Shown here piece after piece: positions 1-11,499 of a DNA stretch of 64,000 nt. The translations under genes and the position numbers were made by a program. The DNA is from Gulbenkiania mobilis (GTDB taxonomy: Bacteria; Pseudomonadota; Gammaproteobacteria; Burkholderiales; Chromobacteriaceae). The stretch spans positions 124,001 through 188,000 of the forward strand of contig SMDA01000002.1 of NCBI GenBank assembly GCA_004346645.1, given 5' to 3'. Each line of letters starts with the position of its first letter. Position 1 is the stretch's first letter. The notes under the pieces were generated by a model. That model was not told where the DNA came from. It searched no databases and saw nothing but the letters and a program-made list of their open reading frames with translations.

Positions 1-764
1 GCTTCCTTGGTCGGAGTGCGCAGCGCCATCGCGATGTCGTTGGTGATCTGATCACCGGCGATCGGGATGACGGCGGTATGGCGGATGGCGCCGTTGGCGT
101 ATACCGCGATGTCCGTGGTGCCGCCCCCGATGTCGATCAGGCACACACCCAGATCCTTCTCGTCCTCGGACAGCACTGCAATGGCCGAGGCCATCGGCTG
201 CAGCACCAGATCGGAAACCTCCAGGCCACAGCGTCGCACGCACTTGGTCACATTCTGTGCCGCCGACACGGCCCCGGTGACGATGTGCACCTTGGCTTCC
301 AGCCTTACCCCGCTCATGCCCATCGGCTCGCGCACACCTTCCTGACCATCGATGCTGTATTCCTGGGTCAGGATGTGCAGCACCTGGTGATCCGGCGGGA
401 TCGTGACCGCACGCGCGGTCTCGATCACGCGATCGATGTCCATCTGGGTGACCTCGCGATCCTTGATCGCCACCATGCCGTGCGAATTCACGCTCTTGAT
501 GTGGCTGCCGGCGATGCCGGTAAAGACTTCGTGGATCTTGCAGTCGGCCATCAGCTCGGCCTCTTCCAGCGCGCGCTGGATGGCCTGCACCGTCGACTCG
601 ATATTGACCACCATGCCCCGTTTCAGGCCACGCGACGGTGCATGACCCATCCCGATGATGTTGAGCTGCCCGTCATCCAGCACTTCCGCCACGATCGCAA
701 CGATCTTGGACGTGCCGATATCCAGGCCCACCAACATGTTCTTGCTTTCCTTCGGTTTGCTCAC
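1..764 (-). CDS. ftsA: Cell division protein FtsA, N-terminal part (runs off the window)
   Basis: Actin-like ATPase that tethers FtsZ filaments to the inner membrane and recruits later divisome proteins. About 254 codons are visible; a full FtsA has roughly 410-420, so the C-terminal amphipathic helix lies outside. The start is a GTG preceded by GGAG about 7 bases upstream and gives an N terminus reading SKPKESKNMLVGLDIGTSK, where GLDIGTSK (about residues 13-20) is the first phosphate loop. A second nucleotide-binding strand, CLIDIGGGTTDIA, lies near the visible end. It is the last gene seen of the leftward dcw operon, 19 nt after ftsQ; ftsZ would be expected next. An in-frame ATG nine codons inside is a weaker alternative start. 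Confidence 0.95.
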   Translation of the reverse strand, partial: MSKPKESKNMLVGLDIGTSKIVAIVAEVLDDGQLNIIGMGHAPSRGLKRGMVVNIESTVQAIQRALEEAELMADCKIHEVFTGIAGSHIKSVNSHGMVAIKDREVTQMDIDRVIETARAVTIPPDHQVLHILTQEYSIDGQEGVREPMGMSGVRLEAKVHIVTGAVSAAQNVTKCVRRCGLEVSDLVLQPMASAIAVLSEDEKDLGVCLIDIGGGTTDIAVYANGAIRHTAVIPIAGDQITNDIAMALRTPTKE

Positions 765-783
765 CTGTCGCTCCAGCTCTCGA

Positions 784-1506
784 TTACTTTTTGTGCGCGG
801 GCGGCGCCTTGTAGTCCGGCATCCGCACCGCAAATCCGTTGGGGTAACGCATGTCCACCGCCTCGATCCGGTAGGGCAGCGAGGTCAGCGTCGTCTTCCA
901 GTTGTCCACGAAGCGCGCGGTACGAAGATCCACCTCTCCACGCCCCAGCTCCAGCATCACGCCGTTGTCCAGCGCCACCCGCCATGCACGACGGTCCGAC
1001 AGAAACAGCCGGCTGGGCGCCAGCCCGACATCGGCCAGCGTGCTTCTCAGGCGACCGAGCATGGCCACCATGTCCTTCTCGCTTCCCGCCGGCCCCACCA
1101 GCACCGGCAGGGTCTGGTCGGTGGCGGCATCGAACAGCTCGCCATGGGTGTTGACCAGGCCGTCCTCTCCCCAGCGCGCCAGTGCCTTGTGTTCGTCGAC
1201 CGCTATTTCCAGCGTGTCCGGCCAGCGACGGCGTACTTGTGCGTCCCGCACCCACGGCAACTTGCCGAAGGCTGCCCGCGTCTTGTCGATGTCGAGCGTG
1301 AAAAAGGTGCCCGTCAGCTCGTGTTCGGCGATGAAGCGCAGCTGTTCGGCGGTCACCCGCTTCATCTCGCCCTGGATCAGGATGCGTTTGACCGGGAACA
1401 CCGGCGCATGCGTCACCCAGAACCCGGCGGCGTACAGCACCATGCCCAGCGATGCCAGCAGCAGCAGGTTCGCCAGCCCACGCAGCAGACGGTGGTTATC
1501 CCACAT
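784..1506 (-). CDS. ftsQ: Cell division protein FtsQ
   Basis: Bitopic inner-membrane divisome protein that links FtsA/FtsZ assembly with FtsB, FtsL, FtsW and FtsI. The 240-residue protein has a short cytoplasmic N terminus, one membrane segment (about residues 10-32, rich in [15 protein letters not shown]), a POTRA domain starting at [13 protein letters not shown] (about 36-105), and a beta-rich FtsQ domain after it. Length fits the family. Its ATG overlaps the end of ddl by 11 nt, the conserved ddl-ftsQ-ftsA order. Confidence 0.95.
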   Translation of the reverse strand: MWDNHRLLRGLANLLLLASLGMVLYAAGFWVTHAPVFPVKRILIQGEMKRVTAEQLRFIAEHELTGTFFTLDIDKTRAAFGKLPWVRDAQVRRRWPDTLEIAVDEHKALARWGEDGLVNTHGELFDAATDQTLPVLVGPAGSEKDMVAMLGRLRSTLADVGLAPSRLFLSDRRAWRVALDNGVMLELGRGEVDLRTARFVDNWKTTLTSLPYRIEAVDMRYPNGFAVRMPDYKAPPAHKK

Positions 1507-2407
1507 GGGCCGCTGCCAGAACCTTCAGGCACAGGTCTTCGTAGCTCAGTCCCTCCACCCGGGCAGCCATCGGCACCAGACTGTGGCTGGTCATGCCCGG
1601 GTTGGTGTTGGCTTCCAGCAGGTAGATACCCCCTGCCTCGTCCATCAGGAAGTCGATTCGAGCCCAGCCGCGGCAACCGAGCACACGGAACGCCTGCAGT
1701 GCCAGGTTTCGTGCCCGAGCCTCCAAGTCATCCGGTAAGCCGGACGGACAGCGGTACACGGTATCGTCGCGGAAATACTTGGCCTCATAGTCGTAGTACT
1801 CGGTGGCCGGTTCGATCTTGATCGTGGGGTACGCCCGGTCATCGATCACCGCACAGGTATACTCGCCGCCGCCGATGAACTGTTCCGCGATCACGATGCT
1901 GTCGTAGCGGCGCGCCTCCTCATAGGCGGCGCGCAGCATCCCCGGCGCCTTCACCTTGGTCACTCCGATGCTCGACCCCTCAGTCGAGGGCTTGACGAAG
2001 ATCGGCAAACCCAGCCGGGCCTCCACCGCTTCAAAATCGGTGTCGTCCGTCAAGAGCTCAAAGGCCGGGATCGGCAGCCCCGCTCCTTTCCAGAGCAGCT
2101 TGGTACGCCATTTGTCCATGCTGATGGCCGAGGCCATCACCCCGCAGCCGGTGTACGGCAGCCCCATGGTCTCCAGCGCCCCCTGCAGGGTGCCATCCTC
2201 GCCGAACGGGCCGTGCAGGATGTTGAACACCCGCTCGAACCCCTCCTCACGCAAAGCCGACAGCGGCTTTTCCGAAGGGTCGAAGGGGTGAGCGTCCACC
2301 CCCCGGCTGCGTAGCGCACCCAGCACGCCGCTACCGCTCATCAGCGAGACCTCGCGCTCGGCGGAGCGCCCGCCCATCAACACTGCCACCTTGCCAAACT
2401 GCTGCAT
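1496..2407 (-). CDS. ddl: D-alanine--D-alanine ligase
   Basis: Cytoplasmic ATP-grasp enzyme that joins two D-alanines for the peptidoglycan pentapeptide. The 303-residue protein starts [22 protein letters not shown], typical of Ddl[11 protein letters not shown] near residue 150 is the ATP-binding loop, and [15 protein letters not shown] near the C terminus carries metal- and substrate-binding residues. I chose the ATG at 2407, with AAGGA about 9 bases upstream, over a longer frame whose extra 13 residues look non-coding. It lies 47 nt after murC and overlaps ftsQ. No murB lies between murC and ddl. Confidence 0.95.
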   Translation of the reverse strand: MQQFGKVAVLMGGRSAEREVSLMSGSGVLGALRSRGVDAHPFDPSEKPLSALREEGFERVFNILHGPFGEDGTLQGALETMGLPYTGCGVMASAISMDKWRTKLLWKGAGLPIPAFELLTDDTDFEAVEARLGLPIFVKPSTEGSSIGVTKVKAPGMLRAAYEEARRYDSIVIAEQFIGGGEYTCAVIDDRAYPTIKIEPATEYYDYEAKYFRDDTVYRCPSGLPDDLEARARNLALQAFRVLGCRGWARIDFLMDEAGGIYLLEANTNPGMTSHSLVPMAARVEGLSYEDLCLKVLAAAHVG

Positions 2408-2454
2408 CTTCTTTCCTTGCCGGCCCGGCTCGTGACGCGGGCCCATGGTTGTTC

Positions 2455-3846
2455 TTACGCCTGGCTGGCGATGCGGCCGGGTACGGCCCCGATCGAGCCG
2501 GCACCCATGGTGACCACCACGTCGCCTGCACGCGCGGTGGAAAGAATCGTCTCCTGCAGGTCGCCGATCGCCTCGACGAACACCGGCTCCACCTTCCCGG
2601 CCACCCGCACTGCGCGCGCCAGGGCACGTCCGTCGGCGGCGACGATGGGGGTTTCACCAGCGGCGTACACCTCGGTCAGGAGCAGCGCGTCGGAAGAGGA
2701 AAGCACCTTGACGAAGTCCTCGAACAGGTCACGCGTGCGGGTATAGCGGTGTGGCTGGAAGGCCAGCACCAGCCGCCGCTCCGGAAAGGCACCCCGCACG
2801 GCCGCGAGCGTGGCAGCCATTTCCACCGGGTGATGGCCATAATCGTCCACCAGGGTGAAGTGCCCCCCATCCCGGGCAGGGATTTCTCCGTAGCGCTGGA
2901 AGCGGCGGCCCACGCCGGCAAACTCCGCCAACCCCTTCTGGATGGCCTCGATGCTCGCACCACACTCCAACCCGATGGCGATGGCAGACAGCGCATTGAG
3001 CACGTTGTGTCGCCCCGGCAGGTTGAGCACCACCGCGAAACGCTGCTGTGTACCGTTACGCACGACCACGTCAAAGTGCATCTGGCCGCCCACGGCACGC
3101 ACATTCTCCGCATACACGTCGGCCGAAGCGTCGAGGCCGTAGGTGGTAACGGGCTTGGTGATACGCGGCCGAATCTCGCGGACGTTTGGATCATCGACGC
3201 AGAGCACCGCCCGGCCATAGAACGGCAGGCGGTGCAGGAAATCCACAAACGCCTGCTTGAGCTTGTCGAAGCTGTGGTCGTAGGTGTCCATGTGGTCGGC
3301 GTCGATGTTGGTCACCACGGCCATCACCGGCGCCAGGTAGAGGAAGGAAGCATCCGACTCGTCGGCTTCCGCCACCAGGTAATCGCCCGACCCCAGCCGC
3401 GCGTTGGTGCCGGCCGCAGTCAGTTTGCCGCCGATGACGAAGGTGGGGTCCAGGCCGGCCGCGGCCAGCACCGAGGCTGTCAGGCTGGTGGTGGTGGTTT
3501 TGCCATGGGTGCCCGCGATCGCGATCCCCTGCTTGAAACGCATTAGTTCGGCCAGCATCATCGCCCGCGGAATGACCGGGATCTGACGCGCCCGGGCAGC
3601 CTGAACCTCCGGGTTATCCGCCTTCACCGCCGTGGATGTCACCACCACGTCAGCCCCGTCGATATAGGTGGCATCGTGCCCGAAGAACACGCGAGCGCCC
3701 GCTGCGGCCAGACGCTGGGTGGCGCTGCCGTCGGCCACGTCCGAGCCGGACACGGTATAGCCGAGGTTGAGCAGCACCTCTGCGATGCCGCACATGCCGA
3801 CACCACCGATGCCGACGAAATGGATGTGTTTGACCCTGTGTTTCAT
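2455..3846 (-). CDS. murC: UDP-N-acetylmuramate--L-alanine ligase MurC
   Basis: Cytoplasmic ligase that adds L-alanine to UDP-MurNAc, the first peptide-stem step. The 463-residue protein begins [20 protein letters not shown] (UDP-binding Rossmann motif) and has the Mur ligase P-loop GTHGKTTTT near residue 115. Central and C-terminal Mur ligase domains follow, including [10 protein letters not shown] chose the ATG at 3846 because the upstream 21 codons do not match the family. It follows murG by 35 nt. Confidence 0.96.
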   Translation of the reverse strand: MKHRVKHIHFVGIGGVGMCGIAEVLLNLGYTVSGSDVADGSATQRLAAAGARVFFGHDATYIDGADVVVTSTAVKADNPEVQAARARQIPVIPRAMMLAELMRFKQGIAIAGTHGKTTTTSLTASVLAAAGLDPTFVIGGKLTAAGTNARLGSGDYLVAEADESDASFLYLAPVMAVVTNIDADHMDTYDHSFDKLKQAFVDFLHRLPFYGRAVLCVDDPNVREIRPRITKPVTTYGLDASADVYAENVRAVGGQMHFDVVVRNGTQQRFAVVLNLPGRHNVLNALSAIAIGLECGASIEAIQKGLAEFAGVGRRFQRYGEIPARDGGHFTLVDDYGHHPVEMAATLAAVRGAFPERRLVLAFQPHRYTRTRDLFEDFVKVLSSSDALLLTEVYAAGETPIVAADGRALARAVRVAGKVEPVFVEAIGDLQETILSTARAGDVVVTMGAGSIGAVPGRIASQA

Positions 3847-3881
3847 GTTGTTCTCGTAGCTCGGATACCTGTCCGGGCGAT

Positions 3882-4955
3882 TTATCGTTCGTTCGTCAGT
3901 GCCTCGCACACGTCCGCCACGCGGACGGCTGCATCGGCGATGCCCAGCTTGCGGGCGGCCACGGCCATTTCCAGACAGCGCGCCCGCGTCAGGGTGCGCA
4001 GCGTTTCGGCCAACCCTTCGGCGCTCAGCGTACCCTGCGGCACCAGTTCCGCCGCACCGGCCGCGGCAAGATAGCGCGCATTGCCGGTCTGATGGTCATC
4101 CACCGCATGCGGATAGGGCACCAGCAGGCTGCCCACGCCGGCAGCGGCAAGCTCCGCCACCGTCAACGCACCGGCCCGGCAGATCACCAGATCGGCACTG
4201 GCATACGCATCGGCCATGTCGTCGATGAAGGCACGGCAGTCGGCCGCGACACCCGCTGCGGCATAGTTGGCCTGCAGCGCTTCGATCTGCTTGGCGCCAG
4301 CCTGATGCGTCACCAGCGGGCGGGTGCTCTCGGGCAGTCGGGCCAGCGCCTGCGGCACGAGATCGTTGAACACCTTGGCGCCCAGGCTGCCGCCCACCAC
4401 CAGCAACCGCAACGGCCCGCTACGCCCGGCAAAACGCGTCTCCGGCGTCGGCAGCGCAGCGATTTCGCTGCGCACCGGGTTGCCCACCAGGCCATCCGTC
4501 TGGTCGAATGCGCCGGGAAAGGCATACAGTGTCCGGCTGGCGATGCGTGACAGCAGGCGATTGGTCAGGCCGGCCACGGAGTTCTGTTCGTGCACTACCA
4601 GCGGCAACCCCAGGCAGCGGCTCATCACGCCGCCGGGAAAGCCGGTGTAACCGCCAAAGCCGATGGCCAGATCGGGGCGGTGGCGCCGGATGATGGACCC
4701 GCTGCGCATCAGGGCCGTCGCCACGCGGAAAGGCATGGCCAGCTTGCGCCGCAACCCGTTGCCCCGCACACCGGCGATCCGCACTGTCTCGATCGGCAGC
4801 CCATGCTGGGGGACCAGCTTGGTTTCCATGCCGCCTTCCGCCCCCAGCCAGAACACCTTCCAGCCGCGCCGGGTCAGCTCACGGGCCACGGCCAGCCCCG
4901 GGAAGATGTGCCCCCCGGTCCCGCCTGCCATGATCATCGCCGTCTTCGTTGCCAT
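3882..4955 (-). CDS. murG: Lipid II synthase MurG (GlcNAc transferase)
   Basis: Peripheral inner-membrane GT-B glycosyltransferase that converts lipid I to lipid II with UDP-GlcNAc. The 357-residue protein has the diagnostic [18 protein letters not shown] at the N terminus, a second glycine-rich loop [16 protein letters not shown], and the sugar-nucleotide region [15 protein letters not shown]. It lies between ftsW (76 nt upstream) and murC, the usual betaproteobacterial order. It contains one exact copy of the candidate uptake repeat at 4005-4015, read as GLAE. Confidence 0.96.
   Translation of the reverse strand: MATKTAMIMAGGTGGHIFPGLAVARELTRRGWKVFWLGAEGGMETKLVPQHGLPIETVRIAGVRGNGLRRKLAMPFRVATALMRSGSIIRRHRPDLAIGFGGYTGFPGGVMSRCLGLPLVVHEQNSVAGLTNRLLSRIASRTLYAFPGAFDQTDGLVGNPVRSEIAALPTPETRFAGRSGPLRLLVVGGSLGAKVFNDLVPQALARLPESTRPLVTHQAGAKQIEALQANYAAAGVAADCRAFIDDMADAYASADLVICRAGALTVAELAAAGVGSLLVPYPHAVDDHQTGNARYLAAAGAAELVPQGTLSAEGLAETLRTLTRARCLEMAVAARKLGIADAAVRVADVCEALTNER
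4005..4015 (-). repeat. Candidate uptake repeat in murG
   Basis: Exact 11-mer, read in the gene as GGG TTG GCC GAA (GLAE). Confidence 0.7.
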
Positions 4956-5031
4956 GCTTCTCTCGTCCTGCAGCCTCGGGCTGCCTGTTCTTCGCGTCCG
5001 GGCGATCGTGCCCGGTCCGTCGCAGGTACTG

Positions 5032-6189
5032 CTATACCTTGTAACCGCGCATGATGCGTCGGTTTTCCCAATCCACCCGAAGCAGCAGCGCTACCGCGGC
5101 CAGATTCATCACCATGGCCGATCCCCCGAACGACATCAGGGGCAGCGTCAGCCCCTTGGTCGGCAGCAGGCCCATGTTCACACCGATATTGAAGAACACC
5201 TGGATGCCCAGCCAGATGCCCACGCCCTGCGCCAGCAGCGAGGGGTAATACCGTTCCAGCTTGCGGGCCTCCATGCCGATGTGGAACGCACGGCGCACCA
5301 GCCAGGCATACAGGCCCACAATCAGGCAGATCCCCGCAAAGCCAAACTCCTCGGCGATCACCGCCATGATGAAGTCGGTATGCGCCTCGGGCAGATAGAA
5401 CAGCTTCTCCACACTGGCGCCGAGCCCAACACCGAACCATTCGCCCCGCCCGAAGGCGATCAGCGAGTGACTGAGCTGGTAGCCCTTGCCGTAGGGGTCG
5501 TCCCACGGGTCCATGAAGCCCAGCACCCGCTTGAGCCGGTACGGTGACAGTACGATCAGCAGCACTACCGCGGTCACGGCCATTACCGCCAGCCCGCTGA
5601 AGATGCGCAGGTTGATGCCACCCAGGAACAGGATGCCCATCGCGATGGTCATCACCACCATCAGCGCACCAAAGTCCGGCTCGCGCAGCAGCAGAAAGGC
5701 TACCGCCACCATCGCCATGAACATCGGCGCGAAGCCTTCCTTCAGGCTGTGCAGCTTGTGGCTTTTGCGCACGGTGTAGTCCGCGGCATAGATCACGGTG
5801 GCGAACTTCATGATCTCCGAGGGCTGGAGATTGAAAACCACCAGCGAGATCCAGCGCCGTGAGCCATTGACTACCTTGCCGATCCCGGGAATGAGCACCA
5901 GGATCAGCAGCACCAGGCCGATCAGGAACACCCTGCCTGCATTCTTCTGCCAGAAAGCGGTGGGAAACTGGAAGACCCCGTAGGCCACGCCCAGCCCCAC
6001 GGCCATGAACAGCACATGGCGCATCAGGTAGAAGTATCGGTTGTGCGTGCCCGCATCCGCTTCGGCATAAGCGATCGAGGCCGAATACACCATGACCAGG
6101 CTGATCGACAACAGCAGCGCGATCGCCCAGGCCAGCGCTTCATCGAGCGCGGTGATTGGGCTGTAGCGGCGGGCGCTGTTGACCATCAT
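5032..6189 (-). CDS. ftsW: Septal peptidoglycan polymerase FtsW
   Basis: Polytopic SEDS glycosyltransferase that polymerises lipid II at the septum together with FtsI. The 385-residue protein starts [19 protein letters not shown] and has about ten hydrophobic segments. SEDS signatures are visible: [21 protein letters not shown], and the loop [18 protein letters not shown] much longer upstream frame is rejected. The junction with murD is ATGATG, so the murD stop lies between two possible FtsW starts (6189 or 6186), which indicates translational coupling. Confidence 0.95.
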   Translation of the reverse strand: MMVNSARRYSPITALDEALAWAIALLLSISLVMVYSASIAYAEADAGTHNRYFYLMRHVLFMAVGLGVAYGVFQFPTAFWQKNAGRVFLIGLVLLILVLIPGIGKVVNGSRRWISLVVFNLQPSEIMKFATVIYAADYTVRKSHKLHSLKEGFAPMFMAMVAVAFLLLREPDFGALMVVMTIAMGILFLGGINLRIFSGLAVMAVTAVVLLIVLSPYRLKRVLGFMDPWDDPYGKGYQLSHSLIAFGRGEWFGVGLGASVEKLFYLPEAHTDFIMAVIAEEFGFAGICLIVGLYAWLVRRAFHIGMEARKLERYYPSLLAQGVGIWLGIQVFFNIGVNMGLLPTKGLTLPLMSFGGSAMVMNLAAVALLLRVDWENRRIMRGYKV

Positions 6190-7556
6190 GGTGCGGTCTC
6201 CGCTTCCAGGCTGCGCACGGTGTCGATAAATACCTGGGCGCGATGGGCATAGTTGCGGAACATGTCCAGGCTGGCGCACGCCGGTGATAGCAGCACCACG
6301 TCTCCGGCTTCGGCCAACCCTGCGGCCTGCCGGGTGGCGTCCTCCAGGGTGGCGCACTCTACCAGAGGCACGCCGCTGTCAGCGAGCGCGGCCTTGATCT
6401 GCGGGGCATCCCGGCCGATCAGCACCACGGCCCGGGCGATGCGTGCACAGGCCGGCGCCAGCGGCGAAAAGTCCTGCCCCTTGCCGTCGCCTCCGGCGAT
6501 CAGCACCACCGGGCGGGTCATGCCGTTGAGCGCCGCCTCGGTCGCGCCGACATTGGTGCCCTTGGAGTCGTCAATGAAAGTGACCCCTGCCACATCTGCC
6601 ACGAACTCCACGCGATGCGGCAACCCCCGGAAGGTAGACAGTGCCGCCAGCAGCACCGGGCGCGACAGACCGATGGCCTCGGTCAGTGCCAGGGCCGACA
6701 GGGCGTTGGCCGCATTGTGCAGGCCCTGCAGCTGCAGCGCCCCGGCCTCAAGCAGGCGCTCGCCGCTGGCGGTGGCCAGCCAGTGGCAGCCGTCCTCCTC
6801 AAGGAGGGTGTAATCGGCGGTGCGGTCCTTCAACGAGAACCAGCGTACGGGGCGGCCGGCGCGTACCATCGCCCGGCAGAAGGCATCGTCCCGGTTAAGC
6901 ACCTGCACGCCCTCGCCGCTGAAGATGGCAGTCTTGGCATGCGCGTAGTCCAGGAGGTCGTTGTAGCGGTCCAGATGGTCTTCGGAGATGTTGAGCACCG
7001 CTGCGGCATCGGCCGCAAGGCTGCGGGTGGTTTCCAGCTGGAAGCTCGACAGTTCGAGGACCCAAACATCTGGCTGGCGGCTACCGGCCCGCTCCAGCAG
7101 CACATCGAGCACCGGCAGACCGATGTTGCCGGCCACCACGGTGTCCAGCCCGGCGGACTGGCACAAATGCCCTACCAGGCTGGTGACGGTGGTCTTGCCG
7201 TTGGAACCGGTGATCGCGATCACGCGGGCGCCACTGCCGCGCGTAGCCCGCGCCCAGAGTTCGACATCCCCCACCACCTCGCCGCCGCGCTGGCGGTAGG
7301 CGGCAATGGACGGTGTCGAAAGCGGCACCCCCGGGCTGATCACCAGCATGTCCGCATCGCTGAAGGTGCTGTCGGCAAACACCCCGGCACGCAGTGCCAC
7401 GCCCGGCAGCGCTTCGGCCAACCTGTCGGCATTGGGCGGGGTAGTGCGGCTGTCGGCCACCGTCACGCGCGCGCCCTGCGCCAGCAGCCAGCGCGCGGCC
7501 GAAAGCCCGGTGTCTCCGAGCCCGACGACGATGATGTGGCGTTCGGCAAGGTTCAT
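6186..7556 (-). CDS. murD: UDP-N-acetylmuramoylalanine--D-glutamate ligase MurD
   Basis: Cytoplasmic ligase that adds D-glutamate to UDP-MurNAc-L-Ala. The 456-residue protein starts [24 protein letters not shown] and carries the ATP loop [13 protein letters not shown] near residue 115. The C-terminal Mur ligase domain includes [12 protein letters not shown]. The ATG at 7556 is chosen over a start 13 codons upstream because the family begins just before the Rossmann strand. It is 7 nt after mraY. It contains two exact copies of the candidate uptake repeat (6309-6319 as GLAE, 7413-7423 as RLAE). Confidence 0.96.
   Translation of the reverse strand: MNLAERHIIVVGLGDTGLSAARWLLAQGARVTVADSRTTPPNADRLAEALPGVALRAGVFADSTFSDADMLVISPGVPLSTPSIAAYRQRGGEVVGDVELWARATRGSGARVIAITGSNGKTTVTSLVGHLCQSAGLDTVVAGNIGLPVLDVLLERAGSRQPDVWVLELSSFQLETTRSLAADAAAVLNISEDHLDRYNDLLDYAHAKTAIFSGEGVQVLNRDDAFCRAMVRAGRPVRWFSLKDRTADYTLLEEDGCHWLATASGERLLEAGALQLQGLHNAANALSALALTEAIGLSRPVLLAALSTFRGLPHRVEFVADVAGVTFIDDSKGTNVGATEAALNGMTRPVVLIAGGDGKGQDFSPLAPACARIARAVVLIGRDAPQIKAALADSGVPLVECATLEDATRQAAGLAEAGDVVLLSPACASLDMFRNYAHRAQVFIDTVRSLEAETAP
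6309..6319 (-). repeat. Candidate uptake repeat in murD (3' half)
   Basis: Exact 11-mer read as GLAE, followed by G in minus-strand orientation. Confidence 0.7.
7413..7423 (-). repeat. Candidate uptake repeat in murD (5' part)
   Basis: Exact 11-mer in AGG TTG GCC GAA (RLAE), two uncommon codons in a row. Confidence 0.7.
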
Positions 7557-7563
7557 CTCGGCC

Positions 7564-8649
7564 TCAGCGCAGCTTGATGGTGGAGAGGCCGGCAAGCACC
7601 AGCATCATGGTGATGATCCAGAAGCGCACAACCACCTGCGTCTCTTTCCAGCCCTTCAGTTCGTAGTGGTGGTGCAGCGGGGCCATGCGGAACACTCGCT
7701 TGCCGGTCAGCTTGAACGAGCCGACCTGGATCATGACCGACAGGGCCTCCACCACGAACAGCCCGCCCATGATGAACAGTACAATTTCCTGGCGCACGAT
7801 GACGGCTACCGTTCCCAGCGCCGCGCCCAGGGCCAGTGCGCCGACATCACCCATGAACACCTGCGCCGGATAGGCGTTGAACCACAGGAATCCCAGGCAG
7901 GCCCCGCAGATGGCGGCGCAGAACACCACTACTTCATGCGCCCCCGGGATGAACGGCAGGCCGAGGTACTTGGAAAATACCGCGTGGCCGGCCACATAGG
8001 CGAAGATCGACAGGCCGGCTGCCACCAGCACCACCGGCAGGGCCGCCAGCCCATCCAGCCCGTCGGTGAGGTTAACCGCATTGGAAGTGCCCACGATCAC
8101 GAAATACGTCAGCACGCAGAAACCGACCGCGCCTAGCGGATAGGCGATGTTTTTCACGAAAGGCACGATGAACTCGGTGGAGGCGGGCAGCCGGGCGGTC
8201 AGGATCAGGAAGAGCGCCGCGCCAATGGCAATGGAGGACTGCCATACGATCTTGAAGCGGGCCGAGACACCGTTCGGGTCCTTGTAAACCACCTTGCGCC
8301 AGTCATCGTAGAAGCCGAGCGCGCCGGTACCGAACAGGACGGCCAGCAGCAGCCAGACGTACGGGTTGGCCAGATCCGCCCACAGGAGGGTGGTCAGGCC
8401 GATGGACAGCAGGATGAGCGAGCCGCCCATCGTCGGGGTGCCAGCCTTGATGAGGTGCGTCTGCGGGCCGTCGTTGCGAACGGCCTGCCCCACCTTCAGT
8501 TCGGTCAGCTTGCGGATGACCCACGGCCCCATCAGCAGTGAGATGGTCAGCGCTGTCAGCGTGGCCATCACCGCGCGCAGGGTGACGTAGTTGAAAACAT
8601 TAAAGGCCCGGACGTATTCGCCAAGCCAACCAGCCAGCCAGAGCAGCAC
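7564..8649 (-). CDS. mraY: Phospho-MurNAc-pentapeptide transferase MraY
   Basis: Integral membrane enzyme that makes lipid I by moving phospho-MurNAc-pentapeptide onto undecaprenyl phosphate. The 361-residue protein has about ten membrane segments. MraY hallmarks are [11 protein letters not shown] (about 70-80), [10 protein letters not shown] with the catalytic DGLDG aspartates, [10 protein letters not shown], and the C-terminal [11 protein letters not shown]. The start lies four bases after the murF stop, within the dcw operon. Confidence 0.97.
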   Translation of the reverse strand: MLLWLAGWLGEYVRAFNVFNYVTLRAVMATLTALTISLLMGPWVIRKLTELKVGQAVRNDGPQTHLIKAGTPTMGGSLILLSIGLTTLLWADLANPYVWLLLAVLFGTGALGFYDDWRKVVYKDPNGVSARFKIVWQSSIAIGAALFLILTARLPASTEFIVPFVKNIAYPLGAVGFCVLTYFVIVGTSNAVNLTDGLDGLAALPVVLVAAGLSIFAYVAGHAVFSKYLGLPFIPGAHEVVVFCAAICGACLGFLWFNAYPAQVFMGDVGALALGAALGTVAVIVRQEIVLFIMGGLFVVEALSVMIQVGSFKLTGKRVFRMAPLHHHYELKGWKETQVVVRFWIITMMLVLAGLSTIKLR

Positions 8650-8653
8650 TTGT

Positions 8654-10024
8654 TCAAACTCCCACTTTGTTTTCTTGTTCTGCTGCGAGCAGATGGTCCA
8701 CCACCCGCTCCATGCGCATGAAGCGCGACCCTTTTACCAGTACGGTCGCACCGGCAGGCAGATGCGCATCAAGATGGGCATTCAACGCCTCGATGCTGTC
8801 GAAATGCAGGGCGCCCTCGCCAAAGGCCGCCACGGCCTCGGCACTCAGCGTACCCAGAGCGAGCAGGACGTCGACATGCTGCTCGCGCGCAAACACACCT
8901 ACTTCTGCATGCAGGGCCGGCGCGGTTTCGCCCAGTTCGCCGATGTCGCCCATCACGAACCAGCGCGGCGGCATGGCGCGGCCGAGCACGGCCAGACCGG
9001 CCTTCATCGAATCGGGGTTGGCGTTGTAGCTGTCGTCGATCACCGTCACACCCCGCTGCGTGCTGCGACGCTGCAAGCGCCCCTTGGCGCCGCCGAAGAC
9101 ACCGAGCCCGGAGGCTACGGCCCGCAGGGGCACCCCCAGCCCGCTGGCCACGGCTGCGGCGGCCAGGGCATTGCGCACGTTGTGTTCGCCCGGAGAGGGC
9201 AGATGCACGTCGCACTCCCCTTCGGGGGTGACGAGCAGGAAACGGCTGGAATCCTCCATCAGCACCACGTCGCGCGCGGTCACGTCGCCGCTGCCCAGGC
9301 CGAAGGTGAGGATGCGGTGGCTGCCGGCAGCCTCGCGGAAGAGCCCGGCATGAGGGTCGTCGGCATTGACGATGGCCACTCCATCGTCAGGCAGCCCTTC
9401 GAAGATCTCCGCCTTGGCGCGGGCAATCGCTTCCACGCCGGAAAACTGCCCCAGATGGGCGCGCATGGCGTTGTTGACCAGCGCTACCTGCGGCCGCGCC
9501 AGACGCGAAAGATAGCGGATCTCGCCGCTGTGGTTCATGCCCATTTCCAGCACGGCATAACGATGTGCCGGCTGCAGCTTCAGCAGCGTCAACGGCAGGC
9601 CGATGTCGTTGTTGAGATTGCCGGCGGTGGCCAGCACGCCCTCGTTGCCGGCGTGAGCGCAGAGGATGGCGGCCAGCATCTCCTTGACGGTGGTCTTGCC
9701 GTTGGAGCCGGTCACCCCTACGCGCACCACCGACAGCGTATCCGCCCAGCCCGCAGCCAGCCGGCCCAGCGCCAGGCGGGTGTCGCCCACCTCCACGTAC
9801 GCGCCGTGAGCAACCGCTGCGCCTTCACGCACCACCACACCTGCCGCCCCGCGGGCCAGCACGTCGGCCACGAATTCGTGGGCGTCAAAGCGCTCGCCTG
9901 CGAGCGCGACGAACAGGTCACCCGGCTCCACCGCACGGCTGTCGGTCACGATCCGCACGACCTCGGCATCGGTGCCGACCAGTTTGCCACCCGTCCAGCG
10001 GGCCACATCGGAAAGGCGCATCAT
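8654..10024 (-). CDS. murF: UDP-MurNAc-tripeptide--D-Ala-D-Ala ligase MurF
   Basis: Cytoplasmic ligase that completes the pentapeptide precursor by adding D-Ala-D-Ala. The 456-residue protein has the P-loop [16 protein letters not shown] near residue 110 and [11 protein letters not shown] near 330, diagnostic of MurF. The frame extends more than 100 codons further upstream, but that part lies antisense-like over murE. The start is the first of two ATGs in TGATGATG, sharing one base with the murE stop. Confidence 0.96.
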   Translation of the reverse strand: MMRLSDVARWTGGKLVGTDAEVVRIVTDSRAVEPGDLFVALAGERFDAHEFVADVLARGAAGVVVREGAAVAHGAYVEVGDTRLALGRLAAGWADTLSVVRVGVTGSNGKTTVKEMLAAILCAHAGNEGVLATAGNLNNDIGLPLTLLKLQPAHRYAVLEMGMNHSGEIRYLSRLARPQVALVNNAMRAHLGQFSGVEAIARAKAEIFEGLPDDGVAIVNADDPHAGLFREAAGSHRILTFGLGSGDVTARDVVLMEDSSRFLLVTPEGECDVHLPSPGEHNVRNALAAAAVASGLGVPLRAVASGLGVFGGAKGRLQRRSTQRGVTVIDDSYNANPDSMKAGLAVLGRAMPPRWFVMGDIGELGETAPALHAEVGVFAREQHVDVLLALGTLSAEAVAAFGEGALHFDSIEALNAHLDAHLPAGATVLVKGSRFMRMERVVDHLLAAEQENKVGV

Positions 10025-11499
10025 CAATGGCGCTCCCACTCGGTGAGAGCCTGTTCGGCCACACGGAAATCGGAGAACGGACGCTTCACACCCGCCACAT
10101 CCTGGTACTCCTCGTGCCCTTTGCCGGCAATGAGGACGATGTCGCCGGACCGGGCATCGCGGATCGCCCAGTGGATGGCCCGGGCGCGGTCCACTTCGAT
10201 ATGCCCGGTACGCTGCATGCCGGCGCGCACCTGCTCGATGATGGCCAGGGGATCTTCGGTGCGCGGGTTGTCGCTGGTAACCACGGCCACATCCGCGATG
10301 CGCGCCGCGATCGCCCCCATCATCGGTCGTTTGCCCGGGTCGCGGTCGCCGCCGCAACCGAACACACAATAGAGCCGGCTATCGGCCGCACGGATTTCCG
10401 CCAGGGTGGACAGGGCTTTTTCCAGCGCATCCGGGGTGTGTGCATAATCCACCACCACCAGCGGCTCGTTGGCGCCACCGATGCGCTGCATCCGTCCGCG
10501 TGCAGGCTGGATCTGACCCAGTACCCGGGCAGCTTCGGCCAGCGGTACGCCATTGGCGCACAGCGTCGCCAGGCAGGCCATCAGGTTGGCGGCGTTAAAG
10601 CGCCCCAGCAGGGCACTGCGCAAGCTGATCGTACCCCACGGCGTGGTGACTTCCAGTTGCAGGCCGTCCAGGTTGGCCGAAAGGCTGAGCGGGCGCACGT
10701 CGCCCTGCTCCAGGCCGTAGGTGATCACTTGGGTGCGGCTGCGGTCGATCCGAGCGGCCAGTTCACGGCCAAAAGTATCATCGGCGTTGACGACTGCATG
10801 CTTCAGCCCTTCCCAATGGAAGAGCTTTTCCTTGGCCGCTCCGTAGGACTCCATCGAGCCGTGGTAATCCAAATGATCTCGGGTCAGATTAGTGAACACG
10901 GCGGTGGCAAAGCTCACACCGTTCACGCGACCTTGGTCCAGGCCGTGGCTCGAGACCTCCATCGTGACCGCACGCGCGCCTTGGCGACGGTATTCGGCCA
11001 GCTTCTGCTGCACCGTGACGGGGTCGGGCGTGGTGTGGGTGGTTTCGGTCAGGGCACCGTAGAAGCCGTTGCCCACCGTACCGATCAACGCTGCCTTCTG
11101 GCCCAGCAGCGAGAAGGCCTGCGCCAGCCAGTGCGAGATGGAAGTCTTGCCGTTGGTGCCGGTGATGCCGATTACCGCCATGTCCCGGCTGGGATAGCCG
11201 TACAGGTGGGCAGCCACGAGGCCGGCCCGCTGTGAAAGATCAGGCACTGGCAGATGCGGCACTGCCCACTCTTCTTTCCAGGCAAAGCCGTCGGCCGGGT
11301 CCCACAGCACGGCGGCCGCGCCCTTGGCCAGAGCCTCGGCGATGTAGTTTCGCCCATCGGCATATTCACCGCGGCAGGCCAGGAAAATGTCGCCCGGCAG
11401 CACCCGACGGCTGTCGGACTCCACGCGCTTGAAGTTCGCGCCAAAAGCGTCAAGCGCCGCCATGTCCCAGGGCGGCAGCGACGTCAACAGGCTTTTCAT
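10024..11499 (-). CDS. murE: UDP-MurNAc-L-Ala-D-Glu--meso-diaminopimelate ligase MurE
   Basis: Cytoplasmic ligase adding the third stem residue. The 491-residue protein has the P-loop IGITGTNGKTSISHWLAQ near residue 115. The motif SDNPRTEDP near residue 410 contains DNPR, the known specificity signature for meso-diaminopimelate over lysine, as expected in a Gram-negative. Its ATG overlaps the ftsI stop by 4 nt (ATGA). It contains one exact copy of the candidate uptake repeat, read as SANL. Confidence 0.96.
   Translation of the reverse strand: MKSLLTSLPPWDMAALDAFGANFKRVESDSRRVLPGDIFLACRGEYADGRNYIAEALAKGAAAVLWDPADGFAWKEEWAVPHLPVPDLSQRAGLVAAHLYGYPSRDMAVIGITGTNGKTSISHWLAQAFSLLGQKAALIGTVGNGFYGALTETTHTTPDPVTVQQKLAEYRRQGARAVTMEVSSHGLDQGRVNGVSFATAVFTNLTRDHLDYHGSMESYGAAKEKLFHWEGLKHAVVNADDTFGRELAARIDRSRTQVITYGLEQGDVRPLSLSANLDGLQLEVTTPWGTISLRSALLGRFNAANLMACLATLCANGVPLAEAARVLGQIQPARGRMQRIGGANEPLVVVDYAHTPDALEKALSTLAEIRAADSRLYCVFGCGGDRDPGKRPMMGAIAARIADVAVVTSDNPRTEDPLAIIEQVRAGMQRTGHIEVDRARAIHWAIRDARSGDIVLIAGKGHEEYQDVAGVKRPFSDFRVAEQALTEWERH
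10671..10681 (+). repeat. Candidate uptake repeat in murE
   Basis: Exact 11-mer on the plus strand, antisense to murE, whose codons read TCG GCC AAC CTG (SANL). Confidence 0.7.
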